Source of the DNA: Rhodospirillaceae bacterium
Lineage (GTDB): Bacteria; Pseudomonadota; Alphaproteobacteria; Dongiales; Dongiaceae
Direction: 5' to 3'
Assembly (NCBI GenBank): GCA_016794165.1
Contig: JAEUKV010000328.1
Coordinates: 1-49,001, forward strand
Length of the DNA: 49,001 nt
Shown here: piece by piece, positions 43,635 through 49,001 of the stretch
Layout of the letters: each line of letters opens with the position of its first letter
Numbering within the stretch: the stretch's first letter is position 1
Position numbers and translations under genes: made by a program
Notes under the pieces: model-generated
Database searches by the model: none
Told to the model about the DNA's origin: nothing
The model's input: only the letters and a program-made list of their open reading frames with translations

Positions 43635-44555
43635 ATGTTTCAATACGTCGTCAGGCGTACGCTTGGCAGTATCCCGACCTTGTTCGTCCTGGCGGCGATC
43701 ACGTTCTTCATGATGCGTGTGGCGCCGGGCGATCCGTTCTCCGGCAATCGCCGGCTGACCCCGGAGGTGCTTGCCAATTTGAGGCGCGCCTTCAATCTCG
43801 ATTTGCCGCTTTGGGAACAGTTCTGGCGCTACATCTGGGGCGTCCTGCATTTTGATTTCGGGCCGTCGATCAAGAACCGGGACTATTCGGTCAGCGAGCT
43901 CATCGGCATCGGCTTCCCCACCTCGCTGGAAGTCGGCATGTGGGCCATGCTGGTCGCCGCGATCATCGGCATCGCGCTTGGTATCGCCGGTGCGCTTCGC
44001 CGCAATACCAGCGTCGACTATTCGGTCGGGGCCATCGCCATGGTGGGCCTTGCCATTCCGATCTTCGTGATCGGGCCGGTGGCGCAGAGCTATTTCGGCC
44101 TGCATCTCAGATGGCTGCCGATTTCGGGCTGGGGAGATTCCTGGACCTATCGGATCCTGCCGGTGCTGACCCTGGCGCTCCCCAACATCGCCTACATTTC
44201 CCGCCTCATGCGCGGCAGCATGATCGAGATCATGCGCACCAACTATGTCCGCACCGCCCGCGCCAAGGGCCTTGGCGAGCGACGCACGATCCTGCGGCAC
44301 GCGCTCAAGGGCGCGCTGCTGCCGGTGGTGGCCTATCTCGGGCCGGCGACCGCCATCACGATCACCGGCTCCATCGTGGTTGAGCAGATCTTCTCGATTC
44401 CCGGCATCGGCCGCTACTTCGTCGATGCCGCGATCAACCGCGACTACCCGCTGGTGATGGGCGTAACCCTGTTCTACGGATCGATCGTCATCTTCGCCAA
44501 TCTGCTCACCGACATCGTCCGCGGCCTGCTCGATCCAAAGGTGAGTTATGAGTGA
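43635..44555 (+). CDS. Peptide ABC transporter permease (OppB/DppB type)
   Basis: A 306-residue inner-membrane permease. It has the family N-terminus MFQYVVRRTLGSIPTLFVLAAITFFMMRVAPGDPF, the cytoplasmic EAA loop MIEIMRTNYVRTARAKGLGERRTILRHALKGALLPV and the IFSIPGIGRYFVDAAINRDYPLVMGVTLFYG terminus. It starts 71 nt after the binding-protein gene, behind the hairpin, and overlaps the next permease by eight bases. It forms the heterodimeric channel with the OppC-type protein. Confidence 0.95.
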   Translation: MFQYVVRRTLGSIPTLFVLAAITFFMMRVAPGDPFSGNRRLTPEVLANLRRAFNLDLPLWEQFWRYIWGVLHFDFGPSIKNRDYSVSELIGIGFPTSLEVGMWAMLVAAIIGIALGIAGALRRNTSVDYSVGAIAMVGLAIPIFVIGPVAQSYFGLHLRWLPISGWGDSWTYRILPVLTLALPNIAYISRLMRGSMIEIMRTNYVRTARAKGLGERRTILRHALKGALLPVVAYLGPATAITITGSIVVEQIFSIPGIGRYFVDAAINRDYPLVMGVTLFYGSIVIFANLLTDIVRGLLDPKVSYE

Positions 44556-45427
44556 GCTGGCGATACAGCCTGGCACGAGCGAGGAACACGGCGTGCAGCC
44601 TGGACTCAGCCCGTTCCGGGCGTCGCTGCATCGCTTCCGCAAGAACCGCCTCGCGGTACTCAGCTGCTGGGTCCTGGCGATCATCGTGCTGGCCTGTTTC
44701 ATCGGCCCGCTGCTCCTGCCCACGGAAGCCGATTGGGACAACACGTCGGCACCCATCGATCTTTTTTCGGCGCATCCGTTCGGCACGGACGATCTCGGCC
44801 GCGACCACCTGATTCGATCGCTGGAGGGCGGGCGCGTATCGCTGGGGCTTGGATTTTTCGGCGCCATCGTCTCGGTCCTGATCAGCGTGGTCTACGGCGC
44901 CACCGCCGGCTATCTCGGCGGCTGGGTCGACAACTGGATGATGCGGGCGGTCGACATCCTGCTCAGCGTGCCGTTCATGTTCCTGGTGATCCTAATCAAT
45001 GTCGGGCTGGGCAAGAGCAATACGTCGCTATTCGTCGCGGTCGTGATCACGCTCTGGCTGACGCCGGCCGTCATCGCCCGTGGCCAGGCGGTCAGCCTGC
45101 GCAGCCGCGAGTTCATCGAGGCCGCAAAGGCCGGCGGCATGACACCCTGGCAGATCATCCTGCAGCATATCGCGCCCAACTCGGTCAACGTGATCATCGT
45201 CTATTCCAGCCTGCTGGTCCTCGAGATCATTCTGACCGAGTCCTTCCTGAGTTTTCTCGGCATCGGCGTGCAGGCGCCGGCGGCGAGCTGGGGCACGCTG
45301 GTCAACGACGGCGCCGGGCGCATCGAAAGCGATCTGCGCCTGCTGCTGCTGCCAGGTTCCATGCTGGCCGCGGTCCTGTTCTGCCTCAATTACATCACGG
45401 ACGGGCTGCGCGATGCCTTCGACCCCA

Positions 45428-45438
<11 letters not shown>
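44548..45438 (+). CDS. Peptide ABC transporter permease (OppC/DppC type)
   Basis: A 296-residue inner-membrane permease. It opens with the cytoplasmic tail typical of OppC (SPFRASLHRFRKNRLAVLSCWVLAIIVLACFIGPLLLP), then HPFGTDDLGRDHLIRSLEGGRVSLGLG, the EAA loop REFIEAAKAGGMTPWQIILQHIAPNSVN and ESFLSFLGIGVQAPAASWGTLVNDG. It overlaps OppB by eight and OppD by eleven bases, so translation is coupled through the operon. Confidence 0.95.
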
Positions 45439-46446
<1,008 letters not shown>

Positions 46447-46450
<4 letters not shown>

Positions 46451-47442
46451 CGGACACGCTGCTTTCGGTCTCCGACCTCAAGGTTCACTTTCCGCTGCAA
46501 CGCGCCTGGCTGGGTGGCGAGAGGCTCGCGGTGCGGGCGATCGACGGCGTCAGCTTCGATCTTCGCGCCGGCGAGACCCTGGGGATTGTCGGCGAATCCG
46601 GTTGTGGCAAATCCACCCTCGGTCGCGCGATCCTGCGCCTGATCGATTCGACCGACGGCCAGGTGGTCTGGATGGGGCAGGACCTCTTCGCCCTCGGCGA
46701 CAAGGCGCTGCGCGCCGAACGCCGGCACATGCAGATCATCTTTCAGGATCCGCTCGCCTCGCTCGACCCGCGCCTCTCGGTCGAGGCGATCATCGCCAAG
46801 CCGCTGCGCACCTTCCATCCCGAGATGTCGCGCAACGATGTCCGCAAACGGGTGTTTGAGGTCATGGAGCAGGTCGGCCTGTCGCCCGCCATGGCCAACC
46901 GCTACCCGCACGAATTCTCCGGCGGCCAATGCCAGCGCATCGGCATCGCGCGGGCGATCATCCTGCGACCCAAGCTGATCGTCTGCGACGAGCCGGTTTC
47001 GGCCCTCGACGTCTCGATCCAGGCACAGATCGTCAATTTGCTGATGGAACTGCAGCAATCGCTGGGTCTCTCGCTTCTGTTCATCTCGCACAATCTTGCC
47101 GTGGTACGGCATATCAGCCACCGCGTCATGGTGCTCTATCTGGGCAAGGTGATGGAAATCGCCGATCGCGACGATTTCTACGCCCGCCCGTTGCATCCCT
47201 ATTCGCAGGCGCTGATTTCGGCCGTGCCGATTCCTGATCCCAGGCTGGAGCGGGCGCGCGAGCGAATCCTGCTGCAGGCCGACCTCCCATCGCCGATCAA
47301 CCCGCCCTCGGGCTGCCGGTTCCGCACCCGCTGCCCGCTGGCCAGCGACATCTGTGCCACCGCCGAGCCGGCGCTGCGCGCTTTCGGCGCCGGACATCTC
47401 GCCGCGTGCCACCTCATCGAAGACGAACCGGTCGAATCATGA
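46447..47442 (+). CDS. Peptide ABC transporter ATPase (OppF/DppF type)
   Basis: A 331-residue ATPase with HFPLQRAWLGGERLAVRAIDGVSF, Walker A GESGCGKST (49-57), QIIFQDPLASLDPRLSVEAII, the signature FSGGQCQR, Walker B LIVCDEPVSALDVSIQAQI and the tail LPSPINPPSGCRFRTRCPLASDIC with its conserved cysteines. The signature has Cys where Arg or Gln is usual (GGQCQR), a minor variation. It pairs with the OppD-type subunit as a heterodimer. Four-base overlaps (ATGA) with both neighbours show tight coupling, including with the S9 peptidase gene. Confidence 0.95.
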
Positions 47443-49001
47443 ATCTTAGCGACACCGCCCGTATCTGGGCCAGCTATCCGGTCTTGTGGACGCCCCGGCT
47501 GTCGGCCGACGGCCAGTGGCTGGCCTGGACCTGGACCGGTCTGACCGAAACCGGGAATGTCTGGGTGGTCCCCACCGACGGCAGCCGGAAGCCGCGCCGC
47601 CTCACCGACGGCCGCGATCACTTCTACGTCAATCATGTCTCGGAAGACGGCGAAACCCTGATCCTCTCCCAATCGATCGGTGCCAACGAGCATGACCGCC
47701 TGTTCCTGCTGGAACGCGAGGGGACAGCGGAACCGCGGCCGTTGACCGCGCTGCAATCGAACCACTACGTCTTCGGTGGCGCCCTGTCGCCGGACGGGCG
47801 CTTCCTGGTCTATGCCGCCGATGTCGATCATGCGACCGGGGAACCCACGGCGGGCAGCTGGATCTATCGCCAGGATCTGAGGAGCGGCGAGCGGCTGGTG
47901 CTGGCCCGGGCCGAAAGCGTCGCCGGCCTTGCGCCGGAAATCTCGCCGGACGGCAACAGCGTGCTCTATGCGCGCTCCGACCATCATCCCGCCGGCGTCC
48001 AGTACTGGGTCGTCGGGATGGACGGCAGCGGCGACCGCGAGGTCCTCAATGTCGGCGACCGCCTGAAAGCCAAGGCACATTGGCTGGGAGCCGGCGACAA
48101 GATCCTGGTTCTCGCCGAGACCGAAACCCATGACCGCGTCGGTGTGCTGGAGGCTGGCACCGGTTCGCTCCGCTGGCTGATCGACGATCCCGCGCGCGCC
48201 ATCGACGATATCCTCCCCGGCAGCGACGGCCGGCGGGCGATGGTCCTGGAATTCGACCAGGGCCGACTGGTCGCCAAGTTGCTGGATATCGCCAGCGGCG
48301 GCGAGCGAGCCTTCGTCAGTCCCGGGCGCAGCCTGCTGCCGATCGGCGAACTGCCGGACGGCAGCTGGGTGGCCGAAGCCTATCATTCCGGTGGTGCCCA
48401 TGAGCTGGTACGGGTGGATCCCGCCACCGGCGCCGAGCGCAACCTCACCGATACCGCCGCTTTGATCGCGGCAAAACCAGCGGATTTCACCGCGGCCACG
48501 GATTTCACCTGGTCCTCTAGTGACGGCCGCCGGATTCAGGGCTGGCTTTACGAACCCAAGACACCGAGCCGCGGCTTGGTCTGCTGGGTGCATGGTGGGC
48601 CCACTTGGCACAGCGAGGATTGGGTCAACCCCATCATCCAGTTCCTGGTCGGCGCCGGCTTCACGGTGCTCGACCCCAATTACCGTGGTTCGACCGGGTT
48701 CGGCCGGGACTTCCGCGAGAGCATCAAGGAAGACGGCTGGGGTGGGGGTGAGCAGCTGGACATCCGCGCCGGCATCGAGGCCCTGCTGGCATGCGGCAAG
48801 GCCACGCGCGGCCGCATCGGCGTCGCCGGCCTTTCCTATGGCGGGTATTCGTCCTGGTTCGCAATCACGCGCTTTGCCGACCTGGTCGACGCGGCGGTGC
48901 CGATCTGCGGCATGTACGAGCTCGGCATCGACTATCACGCCACCGAGATGCCCCATGGCCGCGCCTATAGCGAGGAGATGATGGGCGGCACGCCGGAAGA
49001 T
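47439..49001 (+). CDS. S9 family prolyl-oligopeptidase-like peptidase (partial, 3' end outside window)
   Basis: 521 codons are visible of a probable 600- to 650-residue cytoplasmic serine peptidase. An N-terminal beta-propeller region (repeats such as WTPRLSADGQWLAWTW, GGALSPDGRFLVYAADV, APEISPDGNSVLYARSD) is followed by the alpha/beta-hydrolase domain with CWVHGGPTWHSED, DPNYRGSTGFGRDF and the nucleophile Ser466 in GLSYGGYSSW. The catalytic Asp and His lie beyond the window edge. No signal peptide is seen. The start overlaps OppF by four bases, so it is translated with the transporter and likely cleaves imported peptides, possibly acylaminoacyl- or prolyl-peptides. Confidence 0.92.
   Translation, partial: MNLSDTARIWASYPVLWTPRLSADGQWLAWTWTGLTETGNVWVVPTDGSRKPRRLTDGRDHFYVNHVSEDGETLILSQSIGANEHDRLFLLEREGTAEPRPLTALQSNHYVFGGALSPDGRFLVYAADVDHATGEPTAGSWIYRQDLRSGERLVLARAESVAGLAPEISPDGNSVLYARSDHHPAGVQYWVVGMDGSGDREVLNVGDRLKAKAHWLGAGDKILVLAETETHDRVGVLEAGTGSLRWLIDDPARAIDDILPGSDGRRAMVLEFDQGRLVAKLLDIASGGERAFVSPGRSLLPIGELPDGSWVAEAYHSGGAHELVRVDPATGAERNLTDTAALIAAKPADFTAATDFTWSSSDGRRIQGWLYEPKTPSRGLVCWVHGGPTWHSEDWVNPIIQFLVGAGFTVLDPNYRGSTGFGRDFRESIKEDGWGGGEQLDIRAGIEALLACGKATRGRIGVAGLSYGGYSSWFAITRFADLVDAAVPICGMYELGIDYHATEMPHGRAYSEEMMGGTPED

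Noticed and set aside
47199-48956. Minus-strand open frame opposite the S9 peptidase
   Set aside because: No motifs, while the plus strand encodes a peptidase with GLSYGGYSSW and propeller repeats.

Overview
The window is GC-rich and almost fully coding, with about 37 genes packed into short operons. Most are ABC transporters, oxidoreductases, aminotransferases and single-domain regulators. Gene content, frequent GTG starts, stop/start overlaps of the ATGA type and the families present (BtpA/SgcQ-type protein, D-erythronate dehydrogenase-like enzyme, fused LivM-LivG, kinase-M23-aminotransferase fusion, BetI-like regulator) point to the chromosome of a metabolically versatile alphaproteobacterium, probably Rhodospirillales or Hyphomicrobiales. 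The species cannot be named from the sequence. I saw no rRNA, tRNA, insertion sequence, prophage or CRISPR array.

Layout. (1) 1-7230, minus strand: a sugar or polyol operon (SDR dehydrogenase, MalG-like permease, binding protein, MalF-like permease, MalK-like ATPase, BtpA/SgcQ-type barrel, FGGY kinase cut by the window edge). It diverges from a DeoR-type repressor gene across an intergenic region with three GlpR-like operators. (2) 8240-12395: a DMSP-lyase-like cupin, a DenD-like dehydrogenase and a second SDR on the plus strand, facing a hydroxypyruvate-isomerase/OtnI-like enzyme and an RraA-like aldolase; together they look like part of an acid-sugar pathway. (3) 12499-26399: a nitrogen-compound locus. 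A minus-strand Liv-type transporter operon carries an N-formylglutamate-amidohydrolase-like and an isochorismatase-like hydrolase, followed by a DUF72 gene. It diverges from an RpiR regulator, a glutamine-synthetase-like ligase, a class III aminotransferase and a 1014-residue kinase/M23/aminotransferase fusion.

(4) 26446-33937: an oxidation module. It has an FrhB-like Fe-S flavoprotein, a Baeyer-Villiger-type monooxygenase, a membrane di-iron desaturase/hydroxylase, a GMC alcohol dehydrogenase, a BetI/TetR regulator and a flavin/2Fe-2S reductase. Two near-identical 35-bp promoter sequences, upstream of the desaturase and of the GMC gene, tie the module together. (5) 33962-39290, minus strand: a glycine-betaine-type ABC transporter (binding protein, ATPase, double-length permease) followed by a quinone-oxidoreductase-like MDR enzyme. 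It may feed the oxidation module. (6) 39677-49001: a peptide-use locus with a CocE/X-Pro dipeptidyl-peptidase-like hydrolase, a complete Opp-type transporter and an S9 peptidase cut by the right edge.

Two binding-protein genes (betaine-type and peptide-type) are each followed directly by a 13-bp GC-rich hairpin, probably setting binding protein above membrane components. Functions come from motifs and family resemblance read by eye; all substrates are inferences.
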